Assembly (NCBI RefSeq): GCF_014650895.1
Contig: NZ_BMVV01000011.1
Location: forward strand, 172,712-236,711
Direction of reading: 5' to 3'
DNA length: 64,000 nt
DNA from: Streptomyces omiyaensis
GTDB lineage: Bacteria; Actinomycetota; Actinomycetes; Streptomycetales; Streptomycetaceae
Shown: positions 24,848 through 32,439 of the stretch, in pieces
Position numbering within the stretch: the first letter of the stretch is position 1
Layout: the number at the start of each line of letters is the position of its first letter
Translations under genes and position numbers: made by a program
Notes under the pieces: model-generated
What the model saw: the letters and a program-made list of their open reading frames with translations, nothing else
Database searches by the model: none
Told to the model about the DNA's origin: nothing

Positions 24848-25726
24848 CTACAGCAGGCCGGTGCGCCGGGCGACCCGCTCCGCTTCCTTCATGCGCTCGT
24901 GACCGCTGCCGCCGATTCGGTCGAGAACGGCGGCGACGAGGGCCTCGACGACCGCCAGGGCCGGCACCAGGCTGTCATAGGGGGAGTCCGAGGAGACCTG
25001 GGTGATGAGCACGACGTCCGCGTGGGCGGCGGCGGGGGAGAGCCACGGGTCGGTGAACACGATGACCTTGCCGCCCCGCTCCCTGGCCAGTTCGGCGATC
25101 AGCGTCTTGTCGGTCTCGTAACGCCGGTAGTCGAACAGGACGGTGACGTCCCGTCGGGTGAGCTGCGTGAGGAAGGAGGTCCGCTCCACGTCCTTGTGCG
25201 GCAGGAAGCCCACCTGGTCGCGGAACTGCATCAGGTGAAGGCCCAGGTACTCGGCCATCAGGTGCGTGAAGCGTCCGCCGGCCACGTGCACGCGACGGCG
25301 CGGGTCGGAGAGGAGGCGGACGGCCTCCTCGAACTCGTGGGCGGACACCTCGTCGAAGGTCTGGGCGACGGCCTGCCGCACGAGTGAGGAGCGCTCGCCG
25401 AGCTGGGTGGCGGCGGCGCCCTGTGGAGCCTCCGTCCGCTCGTGCCTCGACGTCTCCGCGGCCGTGTAGAGCGTGATCGGCGAGGCGTTGCGGGCATCGA
25501 GTTCCGAGCGGAGAGCGGCCTGGAGGTCGGGAAAGCCCCGGTAGCCCAGCCGGGAGGCGCACCGCAGCACCGTGGGCGCCGACACGCCGGCCCGCTCCGC
25601 GATCGTGGCGACCGTCTCGAACACCGCGGCCGGATACCCCGCCAGCAGCACCCGCGCGACCTTGCGCTCCGCGGGACTCAGCTCTCCGAGCCGATTGCGG
25701 ATCTCGTCGGCCAGCGTGGGGCTCAT
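24848..25726 (-). CDS. RpiR/MurR-family transcriptional regulator with SIS domain
   Basis: The 292-residue protein has the RpiR N-terminal HTH_6 domain (about 1-77: LSPAERKVARVLL, TIAERAGVSAPTVLRCASRLGYRGFPDLQ). A SIS domain follows (about 130-260: RRRVHVAGGRFTHLMAEYLGLHL, DVTVLFDYRRYETDKTLIAELARERGGKVIVFTD). SIS domains usually bind sugar phosphates. The residues that hold the phosphate in sugar sensors (a Gly-x-Gly-x-Ser pattern) read AGGRFT here, so the effector may differ, which would suit a nitrogen or peptide signal. It converges on the cyanophycinase operon and is its most likely local regulator. Confidence 0.88.
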   Translation of the reverse strand: MSPTLADEIRNRLGELSPAERKVARVLLAGYPAAVFETVATIAERAGVSAPTVLRCASRLGYRGFPDLQAALRSELDARNASPITLYTAAETSRHERTEAPQGAAATQLGERSSLVRQAVAQTFDEVSAHEFEEAVRLLSDPRRRVHVAGGRFTHLMAEYLGLHLMQFRDQVGFLPHKDVERTSFLTQLTRRDVTVLFDYRRYETDKTLIAELARERGGKVIVFTDPWLSPAAAHADVVLITQVSSDSPYDSLVPALAVVEALVAAVLDRIGGSGHERMKEAERVARRTGLL

Positions 25727-25799
25727 GGCGTTCCCTTCTGCGGCGTGGGACCACCGAGGGGGACGGCAGCCGTCGAGGCCGCGTCCTCCGGCTTGCCAC

Positions 25800-25820
25800 G
25801 TTTCAAATCAGTGAGTTTCA
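25800..25820. promoter_or_regulatory. Direct repeat gtttca upstream of the RpiR gene
   Basis: The hexamer gtttca occurs at 25800-25805 and 25815-25820, about 75-95 bp upstream of the regulator start, in an A+T-rich segment. It may be part of the promoter or operator of the regulator. No copy of the 19305-19328 palindrome is obvious here. Confidence 0.3.
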
Positions 25821-25927
25821 GAGATCAAATGTACCGTCCATTACGGAATCTGCCCAGCCCCGGAGCCGACGCGACGGCGCCCCGCACGGAACCCCCGTGC
25901 GCGACGCCGTCGCCCCTGACGAGCTCG

Positions 25928-26869
25928 TCAGACCAGTTCCTCCGCGACGATCGCCGCGGCGGCGGCCACCAGTTCGTTCGAACCCGCGGCCTTCGGGTCC
26001 GGCCGGGTGGTCAGGACGGCGAGGAGGACCGGGCCGCCGCCCGGCGGCCAGGCGACGGCGACGTCGTTGTTGGTGCCGTAGTCGCCTCCGCCCGTCTTGT
26101 CGGCGACCGTCCAGTCCGCCGGGAGGCCCTTGCGGAACCTCTCGTCGCTGGTGGTGTTGCGGAGCAGCCAGTCGGTGAGGAGGGCGCGGTCGGCGGGCTC
26201 CAGGACCCGGCCGAGGACGAGCCGGCCGTAGGTGCGGGCGATGGCGCGCGGGGTGGTGGTGTCGGTGACCCGCCAGGGCTCGGCGGAGTTCAGCGCGGGC
26301 TCCCAGCGGTCGAGCCGGGTGACCGGGTCGCCGGTCGAGCGGGCGAAGCGGGTGACGGCGGTGGGGCCGCCCAGCTCGCGCAGGAGCAGGTTGGCCGCGG
26401 TGTTGTCGCTGAAGCGGATGGTGGCGTCGCAGAGCTCCGCGACCGTCATCCCCCGGGCGATGTTCTCCGCCTCCCCGGTCCGCGGGGACCAGCCGGAGCG
26501 CTCGACGCAGTCGGCGGTGTAGTGGATCCGGCGGGCGAGGAAGCTTCCGTCGTGGTCGAGGTCGCGCAGGACGGCCGCGGCGGCGAGGGTCTTGAAGACC
26601 GAGCACATCGGGAAGCGTTCCCGGTCCCGGTGGGCGATCGTGCGGCCGGTGCGCACGTCGTGGGCGTGGACGCCGAGGCGGGCGCCGTACCGCTCCTCCA
26701 GGGCGCCCAGGCGGGCGGCCACCCGCCGCCGGGCCGCGGCGGAGGCGGGGACGGGGGATAAGGCCTGGGCCGGGGCGGCGCCGGCGAGGCCGAGGGCGGC
26801 GGTGAGCGCCGTGCCGGCGCCGAGGGCGAGGGCGGTCCGGCGGGAGGCGCCGGGGGTCTGGGTGTGCAC
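25928..26869 (-). CDS. bla: Class A beta-lactamase
   Basis: GTG at 26869 is preferred to ATG 26875 because aaggg is 6 nt upstream of the GTG but abuts the ATG. The 313-residue protein has a twin-Arg-like signal (SRRTALALGAG, about 8-35). Active-site motifs are SVFK (Ser about residue 91), SDN (about 152) and KTGGG (about 257). The Glu166 region reads RWEPALNSA. It hydrolyses beta-lactam antibiotics outside the cell, as do many chromosomal Streptomyces enzymes. The neighbour upstream is a divergent IclR regulator; whether it controls this gene is unknown. Confidence 0.93.
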   Translation of the reverse strand: MHTQTPGASRRTALALGAGTALTAALGLAGAAPAQALSPVPASAAARRRVAARLGALEERYGARLGVHAHDVRTGRTIAHRDRERFPMCSVFKTLAAAAVLRDLDHDGSFLARRIHYTADCVERSGWSPRTGEAENIARGMTVAELCDATIRFSDNTAANLLLRELGGPTAVTRFARSTGDPVTRLDRWEPALNSAEPWRVTDTTTPRAIARTYGRLVLGRVLEPADRALLTDWLLRNTTSDERFRKGLPADWTVADKTGGGDYGTNNDVAVAWPPGGGPVLLAVLTTRPDPKAAGSNELVAAAAAIVAEELV

Positions 26870-26989
26870 GAGCATCCCTTCGAAGGCGATCGTTCCTCGG
26901 AGGACCACGCGGGGGCGGCGGGAGCGGTTCCGACACCCCGGCCCCCTGACGGTACGTGATTCGGGGTTCACTGTCCGATCATGGAACCC

Positions 26990-27004
26990 GGAGCACAGTG
27001 CTCC
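26990..27004. promoter_or_regulatory. Perfect palindrome GGAGCACAGTGCTCC
   Basis: A 7-bp perfect inverted repeat around a central A lies 21 bp upstream of the IclR-type gene and in the bla divergent promoter region. The position fits an autoregulatory operator of the IclR protein and possible repression of bla. Confidence 0.5.
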
Positions 27005-27025
27005 GCGCGTTGTGAAAGGACACGC

Positions 27026-27814
27026 ATGCCCTATCGCGAGGGGGGAAGCGGCACGGCCCCGACCCTGATCCAGTCGGTGCGCCGGGCCGTGCGGTTGCTG
27101 GACGAGCTGGAGCGGAGGGGCGGGGCGGGCAGCGCCAAGCAGCTGGCCCGCGAGGCCCTGCTGCCGCTGCCGACGGCGTACCACCTGCTGCGGACCCTGG
27201 TCCACGAGGGCCTGGTCCGCAACGACAGCGGCGTCTACGCGCTCGTCTCGCCGCTGCGCCGGGAGGCGGGCACCGCCGCCCACAGCCCGGCGCTCGGGAT
27301 CCAGGCCTGGGTGGACTCCCTGAGCCGGGACCTGGACGCGGCCGTCTACTTCGTCCAGTACCGGGACGGCGAGGTGGAGATCGGTGCCGTGTCGGACAAC
27401 CCGGCCAGGCCGCCCGTGCAGGAGTGGGCCGACTTCCGGGCGACCGCGCACGCCCATGCCGCGGGCCAGAGCCTGCTGCTCCAGCTGGAGCCGGAGCAGC
27501 GGAGCGAGCACCTGGGCCGCCACCCGGTGACGGAGCTCACCCCGCACACGGTCGGGGCGCGGTGCGCCTTCGAGCGGCGGCTCGCCGCGCTGCCGCGCCG
27601 GCTGCCGGTCCTGGAGCACCAGGAGTACGCGCTCGGGACGGCCTGCGCGGCGGTGCCGATCACGGTCGGCGCGGAGACCGCGGCGGTGGCGCTGTCGATC
27701 CCCGCCGCCCAGGGGGCGCGCCTGCGGGGGCTGGCGGACCGGCTCCAGGAGCGGGCGGAGCAGGTGCTGATCTCCCAGACCTTCGCGGTGGCCGCGCACG
27801 GTCACGAGCCTTGA
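27026..27814 (+). CDS. IclR-family transcriptional regulator
   Basis: The ATG at 27026 has aaagga 5 nt upstream. The 262-residue protein has an N-terminal winged helix (about 13-75: SVRRAVRLLDELERRGGAGSAKQLA, TAYHLLRTLVHEGLV) and an IclR effector domain (about 90-250: DLDAAVYFVQYRDGEVEIG, AHAHAAGQSLLLQL, ALGTACAAVPI). Members sense small acids or aromatic compounds. It is divergent from bla, with a 15-bp palindrome in the gap. Confidence 0.9.
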   Translation: MPYREGGSGTAPTLIQSVRRAVRLLDELERRGGAGSAKQLAREALLPLPTAYHLLRTLVHEGLVRNDSGVYALVSPLRREAGTAAHSPALGIQAWVDSLSRDLDAAVYFVQYRDGEVEIGAVSDNPARPPVQEWADFRATAHAHAAGQSLLLQLEPEQRSEHLGRHPVTELTPHTVGARCAFERRLAALPRRLPVLEHQEYALGTACAAVPITVGAETAAVALSIPAAQGARLRGLADRLQERAEQVLISQTFAVAAHGHEP

Positions 27815-27944
27815 CCGAGGCGTCCGCGGGGCCCGGCGTCCGGCGTCCGGCGTGGGCGGACGGGAACGACGGCCGCCCGACGGGGGGCGGGGCGGAGGAC
27901 GGGGGCGGAGGACGGGAGGCCGGGACCGGAAAGAGAAGGGGACA

Positions 27945-27974
27945 GGGGCATCGCCGAAGGGTCGGCGGTGCCCC
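27945..27974 (+). terminator. Stem-loop terminator after the IclR gene
   Basis: Arms ggggcatcgccg (27945-27956) and cggcggtgcccc (27963-27974) pair with one wobble and are followed by ttctt. It insulates the IclR transcript from the CstR-controlled promoter region that starts about 80 bp further on. Confidence 0.7.
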
Positions 27975-28057
27975 TTCTTCATGCCCGCCGCAGCTCAGAA
28001 TACCCCCACTCGTATGAGGGAGAGGCAGTGCGGGCCGGTGCACCCCTGTGACGATCG

Positions 28058-28073
28058 ATACCCAGGGGGGTAT
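28058..28073. promoter_or_regulatory. CstR/CsoR-type operator 1 (ATACCC-N4-GGGTAT)
   Basis: The 16-bp sequence atacccaggggggtat has perfect ATACCC/GGGTAT arms around a 4-bp G-rich core, the recognised CsoR/CstR operator form. It lies 83 bp upstream of the persulfide dioxygenase start. A weaker look-alike at 28000-28015 has only one good arm. Confidence 0.85.
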
Positions 28074-28114
28074 TTGACGCATCGCGGCGGAGCCCCGTAC
28101 GGTCGAGCTTGTTC

Positions 28115-28130
28115 ATACCCGGGGGGGTAT
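28115..28130. promoter_or_regulatory. CstR/CsoR-type operator 2 (ATACCC-N4-GGGTAT)
   Basis: The second 16-bp copy has core gggg and its centre is 57 bp from that of operator 1, ending 25 bp before the GTG of the CstB-like gene. Binding would block the promoter or the ribosome-proximal start region. Confidence 0.85.
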
Positions 28131-28155
28131 CCAGACGCTTGCGGGAGGTTCCGCC

Positions 28156-29547
28156 GTGTTCTTCGCCCAGTACTACCTCGACTGCCTTTCCCACGCCTCG
28201 TACCTGATCGCCGACGAGACGACCGGCCGCGCCGTGGTCGTCGACCCGCGCCGGGACGTCTCCGAGTACCTCGCGGACGCCGAGGCGCACGGGTTCACGG
28301 TCGTCGGCGTGATCAACACCCACTTCCACGCCGACTTCGTCGCCGGTCACCTGGAGCTGGCCGCCGGCACCGGCGCCTGGATCGGCTACGGCCGCCGCGC
28401 CGAGACGGAGTACCCGATCCGGGCGCTCGCCGAGGGCGAGCGGATCGCGCTCGGCGACGTCACCCTGGAGATCATGGAGACCCCGGGCCACACCCCGGAG
28501 TCGATCAGCGTCCTGGTGTACGAGCGCGCCGGGGACGAGGTGCCGTACGGAGTCCTCACCGGGGACGCCCTGTTCATCGGCGACGTCGGGCGCCCCGACC
28601 TGCTCGCCTCCGTCGGCGTCACCGTCGAGGAACTGGGCGCCCTGCTCCACGACAGCGTCCAGAACAAGCTGATGGGCCTCGACGACCGGGTCCGCGTCTT
28701 CCCCGCGCACGGCGCCGGCTCCTCCTGCGGCAAGAACCTCTCGACGGAGCGGTCCTCCACGATCGGGGAGCAGCGGGCGACCAACTACGCCTGCGCGCCG
28801 ATGGACCGCGCGGACTTCGTCGCGCTGGTCACCGCCGGACAGCCGGCCGCCCCCGGCTACTTCGCCCACGACGCCGCGCTCAACCGCAAGGAACGCGGAC
28901 TGTACGACTCCGCCACCGCCGCCCGGCCGCTCGCCCTCGCCGAGTTCACCGCGCTGCGGGACGCCGGGGCCGTCGTGGTCGACGCCCGCGATCCGCAGGA
29001 GTTCGCGGCCGGACACCTGCGCGGCGCGGTCAACGTGCCGGCCGACGGGCGCTTCGCCGAGCAGGCCGGCACCGTCCTCGACCCCGGCGACCGGCTCGTG
29101 GTCATCGCCCCGGAGGGACGCGAGGAGGAGGTCCTCACCCGCCTCGCCCGCGTCGGCCTCGACCGCGCCGAGGGGCACCTGGCGGAGCCCGGGGCGGCCC
29201 TGGAGGCGCTGGCCGGCGAGGTCGCCCCGGCGAGCCGCGTCACCGCCGCCCGGCTGCGGGACGCCCTCGCGGGCGACCGCCCGCCGCTCGTCGTCGACGT
29301 GCGCACCTGCGGGGAGCGCGCGGCCGACGGCCTCATCGACGCCGCCGTCCACATCCCGCTCGCCGAACTCCCCCACCGCGCCGCGGAACTCCCCGCGGAC
29401 CGGCCCCTCGTGGTGCACTGCGCGGGCGGCCACCGCTCCTCCATCGCCGCCAGCCTGCTGCGCCGGCGCGGCTTCCAGGACGTCTCCGACATCCTCGGCG
29501 GCTACGCGGCCTGGGCCCTGACGGCACCGGAGCCGGCCACCGCCTGA
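28156..29547 (+). CDS. cstB: CstB-like persulfide dioxygenase-rhodanese (MBL fold plus two rhodanese domains)
   Basis: The GTG at 28156 has gggagg 8 nt upstream. The 463-residue protein has an N-terminal metallo-beta-lactamase/ETHE1-like dioxygenase domain (about 1-240) with iron ligands in NTHFHADFVAGH (about 54-65), TPGHTPES, TGDALFIGDVGRPD and FPAHGAGSSCGK. A middle rhodanese domain (about 262-345) lacks the catalytic Cys (VVIAPEGREEE). The C-terminal rhodanese (about 365-455) keeps it in VVHCAGGHRSS (about 421). This dioxygenase, pseudorhodanese, rhodanese order is that of CstB, which oxidises persulfides and makes thiosulfate. It is controlled by two CstR operators. Confidence 0.88.
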   Translation: MFFAQYYLDCLSHASYLIADETTGRAVVVDPRRDVSEYLADAEAHGFTVVGVINTHFHADFVAGHLELAAGTGAWIGYGRRAETEYPIRALAEGERIALGDVTLEIMETPGHTPESISVLVYERAGDEVPYGVLTGDALFIGDVGRPDLLASVGVTVEELGALLHDSVQNKLMGLDDRVRVFPAHGAGSSCGKNLSTERSSTIGEQRATNYACAPMDRADFVALVTAGQPAAPGYFAHDAALNRKERGLYDSATAARPLALAEFTALRDAGAVVVDARDPQEFAAGHLRGAVNVPADGRFAEQAGTVLDPGDRLVVIAPEGREEEVLTRLARVGLDRAEGHLAEPGAALEALAGEVAPASRVTAARLRDALAGDRPPLVVDVRTCGERAADGLIDAAVHIPLAELPHRAAELPADRPLVVHCAGGHRSSIAASLLRRRGFQDVSDILGGYAAWALTAPEPATA

Positions 29548-29725
29548 CCGCCCGCCGGCCCTCGCGCGCACTCCGCGCCGCGCGCACCTGCGGCACGCGG
29601 CGCGTGGCACACGGACGCCGCGCCCTCCGCGCCCCCACGCCGCGCGCGCTCGCCCCGCACCGCCGCGCGCCTTGCACCCCGCACCCCGCACCCACCCCCG
29701 ACGCCCTTCACGAACGGATCCCTCC

Positions 29726-30298
29726 ATGAGCACCGCCCCCGTCCTCGCCCCCGCCGCCCTGCACCTCCTCGTCCAGGAGGGCCGCGCCCCGCGCCTCCTC
29801 GACGTCCGCACGCCCGGCGAGTTCCGCACCGCGCACATCCCGGGGTCGTACAACGTCCCGCTGAACACCCTGCGCGAGCACCGCGCCGAGCTCCGCGCCC
29901 ACCTGGACGAGGAGGTCGTGCTGGTGTGCCGCTCGGGGCAGCGGGCCAAGGAGGCCGAGCGGGCGCTGGCCGGCGCGGGGCTGCCGAACCTGCGGGTCCT
30001 GGACGGCGGCATCACCGGCTGGGAGTCGGCCGGCGCCCCCGTCGAGCGCGGCCCCGAGCGCTGGGACATGGAGCGCCAGGTCCGCCTGGTCGCCGGCTCG
30101 GTCGTCCTGGTCACCGGCCTCGTCGGCATCGCCGTGCCGGGCGCGCACCTCATCGGCACCGCGATCGGCGCCGGCCTGACCTACGCCGCGCTCAGCAACT
30201 CCTGCGCCCTGGGCGTCATGCTCTCGAAGCTCCCCTACAACCGGGGCCCCCGCACCGACGTCCGGACCGTGATCGCCGAGCTCCGGAGCACCCGGTGA
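29726..30298 (+). CDS. Membrane-anchored rhodanese (sulfurtransferase) with YgaP-like tail
   Basis: The 190-residue protein has a rhodanese domain (about 5-108: RLLDVRTPGEFRTAHIPGSYNVP) with the catalytic Cys in VLVCRSGQRA (about 68). Two predicted membrane helices follow (about 122-165) in a DUF2892/YgaP-like arrangement. It would carry persulfide sulfur at the membrane. The 178 bp between it and the dioxygenase gene hold no gene, and its stop overlaps the exporter start, so it is co-translated with TauE. Confidence 0.88.
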   Translation: MSTAPVLAPAALHLLVQEGRAPRLLDVRTPGEFRTAHIPGSYNVPLNTLREHRAELRAHLDEEVVLVCRSGQRAKEAERALAGAGLPNLRVLDGGITGWESAGAPVERGPERWDMERQVRLVAGSVVLVTGLVGIAVPGAHLIGTAIGAGLTYAALSNSCALGVMLSKLPYNRGPRTDVRTVIAELRSTR

Positions 30299-31161
30299 CC
30301 GTCCTGATCGTGGCGGCCTCGCTGCTCGTCGGGGTCACCCTCGGCGTCCTGGGCGGCGGCGGGTCGATCCTCACCGTGCCGATCCTGGTCTACCTCGCCG
30401 GGCTGGACGCCGAAGAGGCCATCGCCACCTCCCTGTTCGTCGTCGGGGTCACCGGTCTCGCCGCGCTCGTCCCGCACGCCCGGGCCCGCCGGGTGCGATG
30501 GCGGACGGGACTCCTCTTCGGTTCCTTCGGCACGGCGGGCGCGTACGCCGGGGGCCGGGCCGCCGCGCACCTCCCGGGCACGGCCCTCCTCATCGCCTTC
30601 GCCCTGATGATGCTCGCCACGGCCTACGCCATGCTCCGCAGGCCGCGGCGGCGCCAGGAGCCCCGGCACCGGGACGGCGACCTGCCGGTGGGGCACGCCG
30701 CCGTCGAGGGGGTCGCCGTGGGCGCCGTGACGGGGCTGGTGGGTGCGGGCGGCGGGTTCCTCGTCGTGCCCGCCCTGGCGCTCCTCGGCGGGCTCCCGAT
30801 GGGGGCCGCCGTCGGCACCTCGCTCCTCGTCGTCACCATGAACTCCTTCGCCGGACTCGCCGGACACCTCTCGGGCCTCACCCTCGACCGGGGCCTCGCC
30901 CTCACCGTCGCCGGCGCCGCCGTCGCCGGCAGCCTGGCCGGGGGCCGCCTCGCCGGCCGCGTCCCGCAGGCCGCCCTGCGCAGGGCCTTCGGCTGGTTCG
31001 TCGTCGTCATGGGCGTCTTCGTCCTGACCCGGCAGCTCGACCCGGCCCTCTGGACCCATCCCGCCACCTGGGCGGTGCTGGGCGCGGCGGGACCGGCGGC
31101 GGTCGGCGTGCGCGCCGTGCGGCGGGCACGGAGCCGTACCGCCGTCCCGGCCCGGGAATGA
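30295..31161 (+). CDS. tauE: TauE/SafE-family sulfite/organosulfonate exporter
   Basis: The GTG overlaps the rhodanese stop. The 288-residue protein has about eight membrane segments in two repeats, each starting with the family's Gly-rich signature (GVLGGGGSILTVPIL near 18 and GLVGAGGGFLVVPAL near 148). Proteins of this family beside rhodaneses and CstR export sulfite or related oxidised sulfur. It completes the detoxification route: dioxygenase makes sulfite, rhodanese makes thiosulfate, TauE removes the product. Confidence 0.88.
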   Translation: MTVLIVAASLLVGVTLGVLGGGGSILTVPILVYLAGLDAEEAIATSLFVVGVTGLAALVPHARARRVRWRTGLLFGSFGTAGAYAGGRAAAHLPGTALLIAFALMMLATAYAMLRRPRRRQEPRHRDGDLPVGHAAVEGVAVGAVTGLVGAGGGFLVVPALALLGGLPMGAAVGTSLLVVTMNSFAGLAGHLSGLTLDRGLALTVAGAAVAGSLAGGRLAGRVPQAALRRAFGWFVVVMGVFVLTRQLDPALWTHPATWAVLGAAGPAAVGVRAVRRARSRTAVPARE

Positions 31162-31189
31162 CATGGATGGTCCGATACGGGGCGTTTTA

Positions 31190-31205
31190 ATACCCTAGGG
31201 GGTAT
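31190..31205. promoter_or_regulatory. CstR/CsoR-type operator 3 (ATACCC-N4-GGGTAT)
   Basis: The third 16-bp site, ataccctagggggtat, lies 35 bp upstream of the repressor gene, so the repressor has its own promoter and autoregulates. Its arms are identical to those of operators 1 and 2. Confidence 0.88.
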
Positions 31206-31240
31206 GCTGATCCAAGGGCGGGGGACGAAGGAGGAATGCC

Positions 31241-31507
31241 GTGCAGGTCGACGAGGACGCCAGGACGCCGGTGCTGAACCGCCTGCGGCGCGCCCAGGGG
31301 CAGCTGGCCGGAGTGATCGCGATGGTCGAGGCGGGCCGCGACTGCAAGGACGTGGTGACCCAACTGGCCGCCGTCTCCCGGGCCCTGGACCGGGCCGGGT
31401 TCAAGATCGTGGCGAGCGGGATGCGGCAGTGCCTGGCGGAGGGCGCGGAGGACTCCGCGCCCATGACGGAGGCGGAGCTGGAGAAGCTCTTCCTGGCCCT
31501 GGCCTGA
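31241..31507 (+). CDS. cstR: CstR-type persulfide-sensing repressor (CsoR/DUF156 family)
   Basis: The GTG at 31241 has gaaggagg upstream. The 88-residue all-helical protein shows the family start LNRLRRAQGQLAGVIAMVE. Two cysteines, C35 in GRDCKDVV and C64 in MRQCLAEG, are at the CsoR positions. The copper-ligand His expected four residues before the second Cys is Gly here, so this is not a copper sensor but a dithiol CstR, which forms di- to tetrasulfide links and leaves the DNA under sulfide stress. Gene context and the three operators agree. Confidence 0.9.
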   Translation: MQVDEDARTPVLNRLRRAQGQLAGVIAMVEAGRDCKDVVTQLAAVSRALDRAGFKIVASGMRQCLAEGAEDSAPMTEAELEKLFLALA

Positions 31508-31665
31508 TCCCCGCCGGTTCTCCGTGCCGGCTCCCCGCACGGGGGCTCGCGGAACCCCGCTCCGGTCTCCGGGCGGGGTCCCGCGGCGTCCGCGCCTCCT
31601 ATGCTGACCTGGTACGGAAGAGACGGGCCAGGGATGGCACGCGACCGAAGGGGGCACCCCGCTCG

Positions 31666-32256
31666 ATGAGCCGGAAGCAGCAGCGCGGGGAAGCCACCGT
31701 CGAACGCGTCCTCGACACCGCGCTCGACCTCTACGCGCGCGAGGGCGAGGCCGGACTCACCGTCTCCGCCCTGACCCGCGCGAGCGGTGTCAGCACCGGC
31801 AGCGTCTACCACCACTTCGGCAACCTCCACGGCGTGATCGCCGCGCTCGCGATGCGCTGGCTCGGCCGGCTCCTCGGCGAACTGGCCACCGCGCTCACGG
31901 CCCACCAGGACGCCCGCTCCGGCATCGAGGCCGTCGTCCGGGCGTACCTGGAGTTCGTCCGCACCCAGCCGGCCGCCGCCCGGCTGCTGCACTCCCCCTT
32001 CGCGGACCAGGAGGGCACGGCCCGCGCCTCCGAGATCCGCGACAACCAGGAGGCGCGGCTCACCCCGATCGAGCACTGGCTCGACGGCCACCGCCGCTCC
32101 GGCGAACTCGCCGACCTCCCCACCCCGGTCATCGAGACCCTCGTCCTGGGGCCGGTCATCGGCATGGCCCGCCGCTGGCTCACCCTCGGGGACGTCGACC
32201 TCGAAGAGGCCGCCCGGATCCTCCCCGACCGCATCTGGCGCTCGGTCGGCCCCTGA
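31666..32256 (+). CDS. TetR/AcrR-family transcriptional regulator
   Basis: The ATG at 31666 opens a 196-residue protein with a TetR helix-turn-helix (about 9-55: VERVLDTALDLYAREGEAGLTVSALTR and GVSTGSVYHHFGN). An all-helical ligand domain of the TetR_C type follows. The upstream frame is open but has no start signal. It stands alone between the cst genes and the convergent BCCT transporter, and no operator was recognised. Confidence 0.88.
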   Translation: MSRKQQRGEATVERVLDTALDLYAREGEAGLTVSALTRASGVSTGSVYHHFGNLHGVIAALAMRWLGRLLGELATALTAHQDARSGIEAVVRAYLEFVRTQPAAARLLHSPFADQEGTARASEIRDNQEARLTPIEHWLDGHRRSGELADLPTPVIETLVLGPVIGMARRWLTLGDVDLEEAARILPDRIWRSVGP

Positions 32257-32377
32257 CGGACCGGCGGCCGGGCGGCGCGGCGGGCCGCCACGCCGCCGGG
32301 CCGGGAAGCCCCGCGGACCCGCCGGGCCCGGAAGGTCCGCGGACGGACGGCACCGGAAGGCCCGGCAGGGCGGCGGG

Positions 32378-32436
32378 GCCCGAAGGGACGGCAGGGTCGC
32401 GGGCCCCGAAGGGACGGCAGGGTTGCGGGGCCCGAA
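32378..32436. repeat. 26-bp tandem repeat, 2.3 copies
   Basis: A 26-bp unit starting gcccgaagggacggcaggg is repeated at 32378 and 32404, with a partial third copy from 32430 that runs to the stop codon of the transporter gene. It lies in the convergent gap 32257-32439, which has no gene. It may have arisen by slippage in G-rich DNA and could act as a terminator-like structure. Confidence 0.7.
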
Positions 32437-32439
32437 GGA

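Noticed and set aside
28000..28015. Fourth CstR operator
   Set aside because: Only one arm (ATACCC) is intact; the other (TCGTAT) has two mismatches and the core is C-rich. Not counted.
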